Numbered from the stretch's first letter, positions 25,778-35,564 are shown. The stretch: DNA of 64,000 nt from Acinetobacter sp. MB5 (GCF_003261585.1 NZ_POVU01000011.1:1-64000), one strand, 5' to 3'. Program-made: numbers and translations. Notes: a model not told the origin generated them from the sequence alone.

Positions 25778-26680
25778 CTGCTCGTCCAGTTGTTCCTGCA
25801 AGGCATCTTTACGCTTAAACCAACGCCAAGGCTGCAAGGCCCCAACGCCCATCCCGATCAAACCACAAATCATCGCTGTATTTAATGGTTCGCCCAACAA
25901 TGGCACAGCCACAATCGCAGCCATAAATGGTGCAAGAGTAACAATACTCCCTGTTTTAAAAGCCCCGAGACGTTCAATCGCAGCAACATAACTCAAGGTT
26001 GCGACAATCACCACCAAGATGCCATGGAAAAAGCCTTGAATGGCTAAATGCATAATACTTGCATCGTGGAAATGTTTCGGTAAAAACAGGATATAAATTG
26101 GCAAATAAATCAGGGCTGACCAAATTGCAACCCCACTCATGGATTGCCAAGCTGACAATTTCCAATGTTTCAGCAGTACCGTAAATACGCCCCACCAAAT
26201 CGCCGACAGGAAAAACAGACCATCCCCGATATTCAAAGCAACATGGGTTTCTTCATACATCATCACACTCATAGCTGAAATAGCCACTAGCATAATGATC
26301 AAACTGATCCAGGTATGTTTATCAAAAGGCTGCTTAAACAGCAGATACCCTGCCACCGCAGTACACAGTGGAATACAGCCATTCAGAAAAATCGCAGCAT
26401 GAGCAGCAGGCACATAATGGAACGCGGAATAGGAGGTCAGACAATAGGCAACCCCGCCAAGCAGTCCCAAAATGAACGGCTCTTTTTTCCACAAAAATGC
26501 AGTTTCCCGACGCCAGATTAAAATCGGCATCAGAATGCTAAAACCAATGGTAAAACGTAAAGCACAGATATCCCATGCACTAATATGCCATCCCGCATTG
26601 AGTCTGGAGAAGATCGTAAATCCGCCCCAAATCAACATAGTAATCGCAACAAATAAATACCCTTGATTACGTGAAGTCAT
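25757..26680 (-). CDS. EamA/DMT-family transporter
   Basis: This 307-residue inner-membrane protein has ten hydrophobic segments in two EamA repeats, the layout of drug/metabolite exporters such as RhaT/YdcZ-like and amino acid exporters. The first helix contains ITMLIWGGFTIFSRLN and the second repeat begins near ALNIGDGLFFLSAIWWGVFTVLLKHW. I used the ATG at 26680; a TTG two codons earlier is also open. It lies 18 bp after rlmB on the same strand and ends inside the terminator shared with coaE. The substrate is unknown. Confidence 0.85.
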   Translation of the reverse strand: MTSRNQGYLFVAITMLIWGGFTIFSRLNAGWHISAWDICALRFTIGFSILMPILIWRRETAFLWKKEPFILGLLGGVAYCLTSYSAFHYVPAAHAAIFLNGCIPLCTAVAGYLLFKQPFDKHTWISLIIMLVAISAMSVMMYEETHVALNIGDGLFFLSAIWWGVFTVLLKHWKLSAWQSMSGVAIWSALIYLPIYILFLPKHFHDASIMHLAIQGFFHGILVVIVATLSYVAAIERLGAFKTGSIVTLAPFMAAIVAVPLLGEPLNTAMICGLIGMGVGALQPWRWFKRKDALQEQLDEQKKTASH

Positions 26681-26698
26681 TGTCAACTCGAAATGAGC

Positions 26699-27448
26699 TT
26701 AAACGAGATTACGTTGGCGGCAAGCCTCATACAGTGCCATACCTGTTGCAACGCTTACATTTAAGCTTTGTAGGTTACCTGACATCGGAATAAAAACGGT
26801 TTGATCACACTGGCTTTGTGTGATTGGGCGAAGACCTGTATCTTCTGCCCCCATGACAATGGTCACGGCACCTGTAAAATCAAATTTTTGAATTGGTAAA
26901 GCTTTTTCATCCAGCATTGTACCTACAACACGCACATGATGTTCTTCTTTGATATGTGCTAAGGTACGTGCCAAGTTGGTCACCTGAATAAATGCCACTT
27001 TTTCTGCACCACCTGCCGCAACTTTACGCGCAGTTGGAGTCAAACTTGCAGAGCGGTCACGCGGAACAATCACCGCTTGCACGCCCATTGCAGCCGCAGT
27101 ACGAATACACGCACCCAGATTATGTGGATCTGTGACTTGATCCAGTGCCAACAATAAAGCATCTGGATTTTGTTCAAGGAGTTGATCGAGATCTTTTTCA
27201 TTTAAAGTTGGATGTGGGCGCACGGCTGCCACAACCCCTTGGTGAAATGGCAAACCTGCCAGTTTTTCCAAGCTGTCACGACTCGCTTTTTGTACACTGA
27301 TGCCAAATGGCTCAGCCAACTGCAAGATGCGTTGCAAACGCTGATCATCACGACCTTTGAGGGTAAATAAAGTCAGTACTCGTTCTGGCTCAAGTTCCAA
27401 CAGTGATTCCACTGAATGTACGCCATAGTAGTATTCTGGTTTTGCCAT
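26699..27448 (-). CDS. rlmB: 23S rRNA (guanosine-2251-2'-O)-methyltransferase RlmB
   Basis: RlmB methylates Gm2251 in the P-loop of 23S rRNA. The 249-residue SPOUT protein has an N-terminal RNA-binding domain (residues about 1-75, starting YYGVHSVESLLE) and the trefoil-knot methylase domain with motifs LLALDQVTDPHNLGACIRTA, IVMGAEDTGLRP and IPMSGNLQSLNVSVATGMALYEACRQR. These last two are the SAM-binding knot. It lies upstream of the EamA gene and is preceded by the ppnP terminator. Confidence 0.94.
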   Translation of the reverse strand: MAKPEYYYGVHSVESLLELEPERVLTLFTLKGRDDQRLQRILQLAEPFGISVQKASRDSLEKLAGLPFHQGVVAAVRPHPTLNEKDLDQLLEQNPDALLLALDQVTDPHNLGACIRTAAAMGVQAVIVPRDRSASLTPTARKVAAGGAEKVAFIQVTNLARTLAHIKEEHHVRVVGTMLDEKALPIQKFDFTGAVTIVMGAEDTGLRPITQSQCDQTVFIPMSGNLQSLNVSVATGMALYEACRQRNLV

Positions 27449-27488
27449 GAACGGATGACCTCAAAAAACGATGCAAATAAAAAAATAA

Positions 27489-27516
27489 AATCCTGCAAAG
27501 CCAACTTTACAGGATT
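27489..27516 (-). terminator. Terminator of ppnP
   Basis: AATCCTG-C-AAAG and CTTT-A-CAGGATT form a 12-bp stem with one mismatch around CCAA. On the minus strand it is followed by a T-rich run. It separates ppnP from rlmB. Confidence 0.75.
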
Positions 27517-27555
27517 GATGATCTGCATAGTTTAACGGATTTTACCGTGTTTTGC

Positions 27556-27879
27556 TTAACCTTCTAGGTGGCAAACGTAGTCCAACACATCGTCAGTTTC
27601 AATTTTGAATTTGCTGTTGCCTGGCACATAAAATGACTGCCCAGCACGGAATAGTTCGCTTGTTTCGCTGTCTGCGATTTTTACGCGGCATTCACCTGAA
27701 ACAATTTCCATACGTTCAGGAACATGTGTTTCAAACGTAAGTGGCTGTTCTGTTGGCATAATGACACCAAGTGTTTTTTTGGTTCCATCTTCAAATTGGA
27801 TGGTATGACTGACACACAAACCACCAAAATAAACATTTGATTTTTTTACCACTGAAACATGATCATACTGAGCAGACAT
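27556..27879 (-). CDS. ppnP: Pyrimidine/purine nucleoside phosphorylase PpnP
   Basis: PpnP (formerly YaiE, DUF1255) splits several nucleosides with phosphate into base and ribose-1-phosphate. The 107-residue cupin shows KSNVYFGGLCVSHTIQFEDGTKKTLGVI, the conserved MPTEQPLTFETHVPERMEIVSGECRVKI and RAGQSFYVPGNSKFKIE. GGAG eight bases before the ATG at 27879 supports that start over an upstream one in the same frame. It stands alone with its own terminator. Confidence 0.92.
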   Translation of the reverse strand: MSAQYDHVSVVKKSNVYFGGLCVSHTIQFEDGTKKTLGVIMPTEQPLTFETHVPERMEIVSGECRVKIADSETSELFRAGQSFYVPGNSKFKIETDDVLDYVCHLEG

Positions 27880-28152
27880 GCGTATTCTCCAAATAATGCG
27901 CATTTATTGTAAATAACGTAAGCCTAGTTTAAATAGGCCTGAGACTTGAATCAATCATCATCTGATTTTACGCTAAGGTAGCAATTTTTATACCGATACA
28001 ACTGTTTTAGGTCAAGAATAAGCAATTGATAAAAAAATCTTGTGTACAGCGTCAAGATGTTTTGTATGATCAAGGACAAACGATGAAGCAGTTGTGACTT
28101 AAAACTTTATTCATTTAAACATCATTTTTTCGCAGTCTGGATGCGTCCATAT

Positions 28153-29829
28153 ATGTTGACTCACTTAAATCTGATTAACTTTGCTTTAGCTAATCATTTG
28201 GCCTTGGATATTGAGGCTGGTTTTAATGTCCTGACAGGGGAAACAGGCGCAGGAAAATCATTGTTGCTCGATGCCCTTTCTGTTTGTCTGGGCGAACGTA
28301 CTGACAGCCATATGGTACGTTATGGCGCAGACAAGGCCGATGTGACTGCTATTTTTAGCTATGCTGAAAATTCCTTAGAGGCTCAGTGGCTAACCGCACA
28401 TGAACTCGAAGATGAGTCTGGTGAAATCCATTTACGGCGTGTGATCTTTAATACAGGACGCAGTAAGGCATGGATTAATGGCCGCCCAACTAGTCTGGCT
28501 GAACTCAAAGATTTAGGACGCTTATTGGTTCAACTTTATAGTCAGCACAGTCAACAGCAATTGCTTGAACCACCCTATCCAAAGCAATGGCTCGACCGCT
28601 ACAGTAACTTCGCAGAACCTGCTCAAGCCACGCGCGATGCCTACAGCACTTGGCAAAAAGCCATTCGTCAGCATGAACATGCGCTACAGGCTCAAGCCAC
28701 ACGTTTACAGCGAATTGCGACGCTTGAATTGCAACTTGAAGAACTCGAAGAACTACTGCCTTATAATTACACTGAAATTGAGCAAGAATTTGATCGACTC
28801 AGCCACCATGAACACATCATGCAAGACTGTGCCTATGGTTTAAATGTGCTGGATGAAGCTGAACAGAATATCAGTCAGGAACTGGCGAGCGTGCTGCGTC
28901 GCTTTGAAAGTCATGTCGGACGCAGTGAACAACTGTCCAATATTTATACCGCACTGGTCAATGCGCAAAGTGAACTTGAAGATGCAACGGGCAACTTACG
29001 GCAGTTTATTGACCGTCAGAGCTTTGACCCTGAACGTATGGAACAACTCAATCAGCAGCTTGAAGTCTTCCACCGTTTGGCACGCAAATATCGTACTCAG
29101 CCCGATGCGCTACTTGCAGAATATGCCACATGGCAAGAGGAACTTGAGCAATTACAACAACTCGATGATCCTGAAACCCTTGCTGAACAAGTCAAAGAAA
29201 ATGAACAGGCATTTTTAGCATCGGCAGAACAGCTTGATCAATTACGTCGAGATGCCGCCACACCACTGGCTAAACTACTGACTGAACAGGTCAAACCTCT
29301 GGCACTGCCTGAAGCCTATTTTGAATTTAAGTTTGAACCTCTGGAACAGCCAAGTGCTGAGGGTTTAAGTTTCATTCAACTGCTGTTTACAGCCAACAAG
29401 GGTATTCCTGCACAACCACTGGCACGCGTTGCTTCAGGAGGTGAGTTGTCACGGATTGCCTTGGTGATGCAGGTCATGAATGCTGAAAAAACCGATTCCG
29501 AAGTTTTGGTATTCGATGAAATTGATGTCGGGATTAGTGGTGGGACGGCTGAAATTGTCGGACGCCTGCTCTCCGATTTGGCACGACATGTGCAGATTCT
29601 TTGTATCACCCACCAAGCACAGGTTGCCGCACAGTCTGATCAGCACTTACTGGTTCAAAAACAGCAAACAGACCCAGCCAGCAGCACGATATTTGCCCTC
29701 AATGAAGATCAACGCATTCAGGAACTGGCTCGTATGACAGGTGGCGTAGAGATCAACACAACGACCTTGCAGCATGCCAAACAGCTACGCCAATTGAAAT
29801 TTCAGCATACAAAGATCGGAAATTCCTAA
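28153..29829 (+). CDS. recN: DNA repair protein RecN
   Basis: RecN is an SMC-like ATPase that acts at double-strand breaks. The 558-residue protein has Walker A GETGAGKS (29-36), a central coiled-coil rich in Glu/Gln/Leu (about 150-370) and the C-terminal half with signature VASGGELSRIALVMQ and Walker B VLVFDEIDVGISGGTAEIVG. I prefer the ATG at 28153 (MLTHLNLINFA), the usual RecN start; another ATG four codons earlier (28141) is open, and neither has a clear ribosome binding site. Acinetobacter lacks a classical LexA, and I found no LexA-type box. Confidence 0.93.
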   Translation: MLTHLNLINFALANHLALDIEAGFNVLTGETGAGKSLLLDALSVCLGERTDSHMVRYGADKADVTAIFSYAENSLEAQWLTAHELEDESGEIHLRRVIFNTGRSKAWINGRPTSLAELKDLGRLLVQLYSQHSQQQLLEPPYPKQWLDRYSNFAEPAQATRDAYSTWQKAIRQHEHALQAQATRLQRIATLELQLEELEELLPYNYTEIEQEFDRLSHHEHIMQDCAYGLNVLDEAEQNISQELASVLRRFESHVGRSEQLSNIYTALVNAQSELEDATGNLRQFIDRQSFDPERMEQLNQQLEVFHRLARKYRTQPDALLAEYATWQEELEQLQQLDDPETLAEQVKENEQAFLASAEQLDQLRRDAATPLAKLLTEQVKPLALPEAYFEFKFEPLEQPSAEGLSFIQLLFTANKGIPAQPLARVASGGELSRIALVMQVMNAEKTDSEVLVFDEIDVGISGGTAEIVGRLLSDLARHVQILCITHQAQVAAQSDQHLLVQKQQTDPASSTIFALNEDQRIQELARMTGGVEINTTTLQHAKQLRQLKFQHTKIGNS

Positions 29830-29923
29830 ATAAAAACTATTGGCGAAAGCGATTTACTCTTGTATGTTGATAAAAGGACTCAATATAAGATTGAATAACT
29901 CGAATTTTAGGAGAATGGCCTAG

Positions 29924-30478
29924 GTGAGCAAACAATATTTGACGCATCGTTGTCTCATTGCTCCCCCTGAGATGGCAGATGATTTCTTTGCCAACACCGT
30001 GATTTATTTGGCTCGTCACGATGCCGATGGCGCACAGGGAATTATCATTAACCGCCCAGCAGGGATTCAAGTCAAAGAATTACTCAATGACTTGGAAATT
30101 GATGCAGACAATGTACAGCCGCACGAAGTCTTGCAAGGTGGACCTTTACGTCCTGAGGCAGGCTTTGTTTTACATACAGGACAGCCTGTTTGGCATTCCT
30201 CAATTGCTGTTGGCGAAAATATCTGCATTACCACCAGTAAAGATATTTTAGATGCGATTGCTCACAATGAAGGCGTTGGACGTTATCAAATTGCTTTAGG
30301 TTATGCCAGCTGGACAAAAAATCAGCTTGAAGAGGAAATTGCTCGCGGTGACTGGCTCATCTGTGATGCCGATATGGACCTGATTTTTAACTTGCCTTAC
30401 CCTGACCGTTGGGATGCCGCCTATAAAAAAATCGGCATCGATCGTAACTGGCTCGCTTCCGAGATTGGTCATGCCTGA
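29924..30478 (+). CDS. yqgE: YqgE/AlgH-family protein
   Basis: This 184-residue cytoplasmic protein of the UPF0301 family has no settled biochemical role (AlgH was named from alginate regulation in Pseudomonas). Conserved blocks are [58 protein letters not shown] and the ending [18 protein letters not shown]. It starts with GTG: AGGAG lies about 12 bases upstream, and the ATG between them runs into a stop after one codon (ATG GCC TAG). It overlaps ruvX by 8 bp. Confidence 0.92.
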   Translation: MSKQYLTHRCLIAPPEMADDFFANTVIYLARHDADGAQGIIINRPAGIQVKELLNDLEIDADNVQPHEVLQGGPLRPEAGFVLHTGQPVWHSSIAVGENICITTSKDILDAIAHNEGVGRYQIALGYASWTKNQLEEEIARGDWLICDADMDLIFNLPYPDRWDAAYKKIGIDRNWLASEIGHA

Positions 30479-30911
30479 AGACACCATGCAAACGCTGATG
30501 GCTTTTGATTTTGGCACACAGAAAATGGGCATTGCAGTGGGTCAAACTGCCATCCAAAGTGTCAATCCCCTACCGCTCTTTCCCATGAAAGATGGCATTC
30601 CAAATTGGGATGAACTGTTAAAACTGGTGAAACAGTGGCAACCCGATGTCTTTTTGGTGGGTTTACCGTTGAACATGGATGATTCAGAATCTGATTTATC
30701 CATGCGCGCCCGTAAATTTGCCCGTCGCTTGCGCCATCAAACCAACATCATCACTTGGATGCTGGATGAACGCTTAACCACACGTGAAGCTCGTGAGGAA
30801 CTCAGTGCCTTTCAGCGTCAGGGACGTGCCAAACGTGTAGCTGCTGATAGTCTGGCTGCGGGATTACTGCTTGAAAGCTGGTATCGTGAGCCTGAAGGGA
30901 TTACGCCTTAG
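30471..30911 (+). CDS. ruvX: Putative Holliday-junction resolvase RuvX/YqgF
   Basis: This RNase H-fold protein of 146 residues is essential in many bacteria; YqgF is linked to 16S rRNA 5'-end processing. The first strand [17 protein letters not shown] carries the catalytic Asp, [25 protein letters not shown] the second motif and [13 protein letters not shown] the third, followed by [12 protein letters not shown]. The start ATG at 30471 overlaps the yqgE end, so the two are coupled. An ATG five codons later is a possible alternative. A bidirectional terminator follows. Confidence 0.93.
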   Translation: MPEDTMQTLMAFDFGTQKMGIAVGQTAIQSVNPLPLFPMKDGIPNWDELLKLVKQWQPDVFLVGLPLNMDDSESDLSMRARKFARRLRHQTNIITWMLDERLTTREAREELSAFQRQGRAKRVAADSLAAGLLLESWYREPEGITP

Positions 30912-30927
30912 TATTTCAACTGAAAAC

Positions 30928-30957
30928 AAAAAACCTGCAACAATGCAGGTTTTTTTC
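30928..30957. terminator. Bidirectional terminator after ruvX and the HlyD-type gene
   Basis: AAAAAACCTGCA and TGCAGGTTTTTT form a 12-bp perfect stem around ACAA with runs of A and T on both sides. It separates the converging ruvX and efflux genes. Confidence 0.88.
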
Positions 30958-31008
30958 TTGGGCATGTCGGATAAACGCAACATTTAGGTGATGTGCCCAA
31001 AGATTGGC

Positions 31009-32025
31009 TTATTTTTTAGCAGACTGGTTTTGCAAGATATGAATGGTTGCGGTACGCCCAGCCACGAATGCCAATGGATTTTTCGGCTCTTCATCCAAAA
31101 TAAATTTCACAGGAACGCGTTGTGCCAAACGAACCCAAGTAAATGTTGGATTGACGTTTGCCAACAGACTTGAACTGGATGAACGCTCTCGGTCATCAAT
31201 CCCCGAAGCCACACCTTGGACATGGGCTTTAATTTTTTGTGAATCGCCCATTAACTGAATGGTCGCAGGATCACCCAAATGAATACGGTTCAGTTTGGTT
31301 TCTTCGAAATAACCCACGACATACAATTGCTTACGATCAATTAACGCGGCAACATCATCACCGACCTTGATATAGCTACCTGCGCGTAAACTAAAGTTCG
31401 ACAGTGTGCCATCTGATGGCGCAACCACTTGAGAACGCTGCAAATTCAACAGTGCTAAATCAAGAGCACTTTGTGCAACATCAACCGCTGCTTTTTGCTG
31501 CTCAATATTGGCTTTGGCTTCTTCAATCGCTGCTTTCAACTGACCTTCTTCGGCATGAGACTGGTCACGTGTCGCAAACATCTGATCTTGTTCTTGCTTC
31601 GATACCGCTCCATCCATCAGATTGGCATAACGCGCCGCATTTTTCTCAGCGAGGCGTGTTGTTGCTTGGGATTTAACTAAATTGGCATTGGCTTGCTGTA
31701 AGTTGGCCTGCATTTGTACCATACCTGCTTTGGCTTTCCCAAGATCAGCACGTGCCTGTTCGACATCTAGTTGTTGACGAGCAACATCAATCTGAAACAG
31801 TACCTGTCCTTTCTTCACGGTTTGGTTATCTTGCACCAAAACATGAGTGACCAGACCAGATACATCTGAAGACACCTGAATAATATCGCCACGCACACGA
31901 CCATCACGGGTCCAAGGCTCTGCATTGTAGTAGTCCCACAAATGTACGACTGCATAAATTGCAACGAGCAATGTGACCAATGTCACGGCAGGTCGAACGA
32001 CTTTACGTGCATCAAACGAACTCAT
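31009..32025 (-). CDS. HlyD-family periplasmic adaptor (AaeA-like efflux)
   Basis: This 338-residue membrane-fusion protein bridges an inner-membrane pump to the outer membrane. One N-terminal membrane helix (ARKVVRPAVTLVTLLVAIYAVVHLW) is followed by the lipoyl half-motif GDIIQVSSDVSGLVTHVLVQDNQTVKKGQVLFQID, a long alpha-hairpin with heptads (about 80-190) and the second lipoyl half QVVAPSDGTLSNFSLRAGSYIKVG. It lies 29 bp after the DUF1656 gene. Together with that and the FUSC-type protein it forms the AaeXAB layout for aromatic carboxylate efflux. Confidence 0.88.
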   Translation of the reverse strand: MSSFDARKVVRPAVTLVTLLVAIYAVVHLWDYYNAEPWTRDGRVRGDIIQVSSDVSGLVTHVLVQDNQTVKKGQVLFQIDVARQQLDVEQARADLGKAKAGMVQMQANLQQANANLVKSQATTRLAEKNAARYANLMDGAVSKQEQDQMFATRDQSHAEEGQLKAAIEEAKANIEQQKAAVDVAQSALDLALLNLQRSQVVAPSDGTLSNFSLRAGSYIKVGDDVAALIDRKQLYVVGYFEETKLNRIHLGDPATIQLMGDSQKIKAHVQGVASGIDDRERSSSSSLLANVNPTFTWVRLAQRVPVKFILDEEPKNPLAFVAGRTATIHILQNQSAKK

Positions 32026-32054
32026 AATTTTATCCTAAACTTACATCACCTAAA

Positions 32055-32261
32055 TTAATACGAGAACTGAGCGAAAACCCAGTGTGTCAGCAACAGACAG
32101 ACCATATACAGACTGAGATTAAAGACGCCAGGAAAAGCAATCCAGTCTTTTTGAATTAGGCGATCTGTCCATCTCCCAATCAACTTAAAAGCGATAAATG
32201 CCAATATTGCCTGAATGAGCAAACTTGGTACGAAAACACCATATAGATTGAATTCACCCAT
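32055..32261 (-). CDS. DUF1656 small membrane protein (AaeX-like)
   Basis: This 68-residue protein has two hydrophobic segments (PSLLIQAILAFIAFKLIG and FNLSLYMVCLLLTHWVFAQF) and the DUF1656 start GEFNLYGVFVPSLL. Its biochemical role is unknown, but it is regularly encoded between the FUSC and HlyD genes of this efflux type. Its start overlaps the end of the FUSC gene by 8 bp. Confidence 0.9.
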   Translation of the reverse strand: MGEFNLYGVFVPSLLIQAILAFIAFKLIGRWTDRLIQKDWIAFPGVFNLSLYMVCLLLTHWVFAQFSY

Positions 32262-34332
32262 GCTTGTATGCCCCTACCTGCGTTGCTGAAATATGAAAAA
32301 TACTGCTACGAATATTATTAAGACTAATGCGTAAGCGCTGTTCAATATCGGTATGACTGCCCTGTTCGAGTTGCTGCTCTAAGTGAGCGATTTGTTGTAC
32401 AACCTGAGTCTGAATTTCAGTTGCCAAATGCAACTGCTTTTCCTGATTACGAAAGGCGTCATCCAGCAAACTTTGTAAGTGTCCGATTTCGGCTTGTAAT
32501 GCTACAGGCGTATCTGCACGTTTCGCCAGCTCATCCAGACGACTTAAATCTACAATGGCACTGGTTTCAATCAAGGCCAGATTCATTGCTGTTTTCAAGT
32601 CAGCAGACTGAACCATTTTGGTATTTAATACCCCGATTCGGTCCAGCATACTACGTAGATGAATACGAAATTCGACACCATACGGCAAATATAACGCTTC
32701 TCGCATGGCTTTATAATGTTTAGACAACAGCCTGCTCGCGCTTTCTTCAGGTGAAATGGCCCGAATAAAATAGACGGCCATCACCGCAATCACAGGTCCT
32801 GCCACGCTGCCCAAACACCCTTCAAATGATTTCAGTGGATCTATACTGTAACGATTCTGCAAATTTAAACTCATGATGAATGACACCATGGTTGGCAATG
32901 CCAGACCCGTTAATGGCGGATGCGGATAAAGCATCACAAAGAAAATCAGCGTAGGTGCAAGCACCAAGGCTAACTGCCAAAACTCCTTGACCTCTGGCAT
33001 AATCCCCAAGATATAAATAATCGTAAGAATTCCTGCGTATATACTGCCACGAATAAACAACTTTAAAGCAGGAACTGGGTTATCCATCGCAGTCAAAATA
33101 CAGGCCGAAACAGCAGCCAATTGCGCCATCATATAACCTGCACTCCAACCACTATAAATCCACAGTGAAAATGACACGAAAATTGCCACAACCGCAGCCA
33201 GTGCGCCACGCAGTGCCATGCCATGGTCACGATGTAAACTCGGGTAACTCGTGGTTAAGGTTGCGATAGATTCTGGAATATGTTTTTCACCACGCTGAAT
33301 CAATTGCCAAATGAGTTTCACAGTAAACACATTCTGAATTAAATGACGGATATCCATTTTCAAACCATCTAATGCGACCTGTTGTTCAGGTTTTGCCAGT
33401 TGATGTAAATGAATAAAATCCTGTTCAAATTCAGTTGGTAATGCCGTTAGATCAGCTTCCTGAACCTCTGCTCTACTCACAATAAATGCACGAATATGCT
33501 GATGTAAGGTCAGCAAACCTTGCTGGTAATGTTCATCAATTGCATCGAGTTGGTGAATACGTTCTGCGGCCGCGGTCAAATTTGAGACGATCATAGTGAT
33601 TTGATGCAGCAATTCCTGAATCGGCTTGGTCATGCCTTGCAACTCACCTTTTTCATAGTTCAAATGCACAGCCAAAGCATGAATATCTGCAATATCACTG
33701 GTGATAGCACCGAGCAGTTCCGTGTAATTATTATCTGCATGATGCTCGGTTAGAATCTTTTGGAAAATCTGACGGGTATCATTTAAGGTCTTATCGACAC
33801 GCTGCTGAATTGCAGGCCCCAAATGCACAGGGAAAATCGTGGCAAAAACAACAGCAGTACACACTACCGCCAGTGAAATTTCAAGAACCCGCCCAAGCGC
33901 CATATCAAACACGCTAATCGTTTCAATATTATTGATTGAGTTACAAGCAATCATGGCCGTAGTATAGCCTGCCAACATAAACACATAGCTACGTGGGGTT
34001 CGGTCAAGCAGTGACACATATAAACAAAAGCCGACCCAAACTGCCAAACATGACATAAATAGAAATGGCGTATTGATCAGATGAGGTGTCATGATCGTTG
34101 CAACCACTGCACCTGCGGCAGTACCTAATAAACGATAGACCGCTTTGGAAGACACCATCCCTGAATAGGGATTGACAATAATCACTACCGTACCAATAGC
34201 CCACATTGGGTAGGTCAAATCTAGAGAAAAAGCGATATACAACGCCAACATCCCTGCAATAAAGGTTTTTACCGCAAAGATAAAATCCATTTTTGAAGGA
34301 CGGAACGCCAACAACTGTTTATAGAGCAGCAT
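32254..34332 (-). CDS. FUSC-family inner-membrane efflux protein (AaeB-like)
   Basis: This 692-residue protein has two membrane bundles of about five or six helices each (about residues 18-165 and 365-505), with cytoplasmic domains between and after them. The first bundle begins FIFAVKTFIAGMLALYIAFSLDLTYPMWAIGTVVIIVNPYSGM, diagnostic of the AaeB/p-hydroxybenzoate efflux group. GAGAGAT precedes the ATG. It is the first gene of the unit and is divergent from the IclR gene; the paired repeats at 34574-34655 lie between them. Export of aromatic or other weak acids is inferred. Confidence 0.9.
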   Translation of the reverse strand: MLLYKQLLAFRPSKMDFIFAVKTFIAGMLALYIAFSLDLTYPMWAIGTVVIIVNPYSGMVSSKAVYRLLGTAAGAVVATIMTPHLINTPFLFMSCLAVWVGFCLYVSLLDRTPRSYVFMLAGYTTAMIACNSINNIETISVFDMALGRVLEISLAVVCTAVVFATIFPVHLGPAIQQRVDKTLNDTRQIFQKILTEHHADNNYTELLGAITSDIADIHALAVHLNYEKGELQGMTKPIQELLHQITMIVSNLTAAAERIHQLDAIDEHYQQGLLTLHQHIRAFIVSRAEVQEADLTALPTEFEQDFIHLHQLAKPEQQVALDGLKMDIRHLIQNVFTVKLIWQLIQRGEKHIPESIATLTTSYPSLHRDHGMALRGALAAVVAIFVSFSLWIYSGWSAGYMMAQLAAVSACILTAMDNPVPALKLFIRGSIYAGILTIIYILGIMPEVKEFWQLALVLAPTLIFFVMLYPHPPLTGLALPTMVSFIMSLNLQNRYSIDPLKSFEGCLGSVAGPVIAVMAVYFIRAISPEESASRLLSKHYKAMREALYLPYGVEFRIHLRSMLDRIGVLNTKMVQSADLKTAMNLALIETSAIVDLSRLDELAKRADTPVALQAEIGHLQSLLDDAFRNQEKQLHLATEIQTQVVQQIAHLEQQLEQGSHTDIEQRLRISLNNIRSSIFHISATQVGAYKHG

Positions 34333-34761
34333 GTATATCTCTCGAATATTCGGTTAGATCTTAATAATGATGATGTATTACTCTTTGTAAAAATCATAGA
34401 TACCAAAGCACAAACATTTGCTAAACCAATAGCAAACGCCTGATTTTTCAAAATATCATAGCCAGCCTAGCCCATAGACTCATCTACAGGAGCGACATGT
34501 GGTTTGGAGATTTCTCTGCTGTTTGCACAACAGGAATACAAAGAGTTGAAGTGCGTTAATGCAACAGATGCAAATTAACATCTTCATTCGATATTTGGTT
34601 TGGCAATTTTTTCAAAAAAAAACATATTCGTCAACATTAATATCTTCATTTGATAATTTATGTTATTTTAGACAAACATCTTACGTTTTTTTCATGCGAA
34701 AAGATGCAGCGTTTTATAAAATATAGCGACTTACCATTTTTTCTTGGGAAATCTATTCTCT
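34333..34761. promoter_or_regulatory. Divergent promoter region of the efflux genes and the IclR gene
   Basis: This 429-bp AT-rich region has no gene. It holds an inverted repeat TTTGCT/AGCAAA near 34419-34438 and the two 20-bp direct repeats at 34574-34593 and 34636-34655, which are the best candidates for regulator binding. Confidence 0.5.
34574..34655. promoter_or_regulatory. Two 20-bp direct repeats, putative IclR-type operators
   Basis: ATTAACATCTTCATTCGATA (34574-34593) and ATTAATATCTTCATTTGATA (34636-34655) differ at two positions and start 62 bp apart, close to six helical turns. They lie between the divergent efflux and regulator genes. Confidence 0.5.
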
Positions 34762-35550
34762 ATGGCTGTTACGAGCTTTGGTAAAATTTTAACCGTTTTG
34801 GACTTATTCTCCATTTCTCGACACGTGATTAATGTCGATATTATTAGTCAGGAACTCGGTTTATCCCGACCGACAAGCTATCGCTATTTAAAAGAGTTGG
34901 TATCAGCCGATTTATTACAGCGGATCAGTGGGACATCTGGCGACTATACCCTTGGCCCTAAAATTGCGGTGCTGGATTATATTTCCCGTACTACGGATCC
35001 ACTGGTTCAGGTCAGTATTCCCTATATGAAAGATATTGTGGAACATACCGAACTCAGTTGTCTGCTGACCTTTTTGAATCATGATTACTGTATCGACATT
35101 CACGATGAATCCTTTCAGGGTAACCTGATGGTGTCTTATGGTCGTGGTAGCCCACGCCCTGTGTATATCGGGGCCTCGCCAAAAATTATTGTGGCGCACA
35201 TGAGCAAGCAAGGTTTGCACAACTTTTATGAACGTTATGCGCAACAACTCGGTCAAGTCGGTTTTGCTCAGGATGAAAACCACTTTATTCAGCACATGCG
35301 TAAAATTAAGAAACAGGGTTATTACTTCTCGCAAGGTGAAGTGAATCCGCTGTATTCAAGTTTGTCTGTGCCGATTAAATATTCGAGTAAAATTGCACCT
35401 GTGGCTTTGACTGTAGTCGGATCGAAAAACCGTTTTGAATACGTCAATCTGGAAAAAATTATCCAGACTTTAAAAGAACATGCGGCTGAAATTGAGAAAA
35501 AATACCTCAGTCTTGCCGAACAGGTCGAGCAGCAATCCAATCATCATTAA
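34762..35550 (+). CDS. IclR-family transcriptional regulator
   Basis: This 262-residue regulator has an N-terminal winged helix (GKILTVLDLFSISRHVINVDIISQELGLSRPTSYRYLKELVSADLL) and the IclR effector domain with YISRTTDPLVQVSIPYMKDIVEHTELSCLL and the C-terminal LSVPIKYSSKIAPVALTVVGS. I chose the ATG at 34762; an in-frame TTG six codons earlier is less likely. It is divergent from the AaeB-like gene and is its probable regulator, sensing an aromatic or other carboxylic acid. Confidence 0.9.
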   Translation: MAVTSFGKILTVLDLFSISRHVINVDIISQELGLSRPTSYRYLKELVSADLLQRISGTSGDYTLGPKIAVLDYISRTTDPLVQVSIPYMKDIVEHTELSCLLTFLNHDYCIDIHDESFQGNLMVSYGRGSPRPVYIGASPKIIVAHMSKQGLHNFYERYAQQLGQVGFAQDENHFIQHMRKIKKQGYYFSQGEVNPLYSSLSVPIKYSSKIAPVALTVVGSKNRFEYVNLEKIIQTLKEHAAEIEKKYLSLAEQVEQQSNHH

Positions 35551-35564
35551 ACCTGATGATAAAG

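Noticed and set aside
28040..28070. TTGTGT and TATGAT as the recN promoter
   Set aside because: The 19-bp spacing and weak -35 match make this no better than chance in AT-rich DNA.
29913..29924. ATG as start codon of yqgE
   Set aside because: The ATG near 29915 is followed after one codon by TAG; the GTG at 29924 opens the conserved protein.
34915..35334. 139-codon minus-strand frame inside the IclR gene
   Set aside because: The plus strand encodes a clear regulator in the same place; the antisense frame has no recognisable domain.
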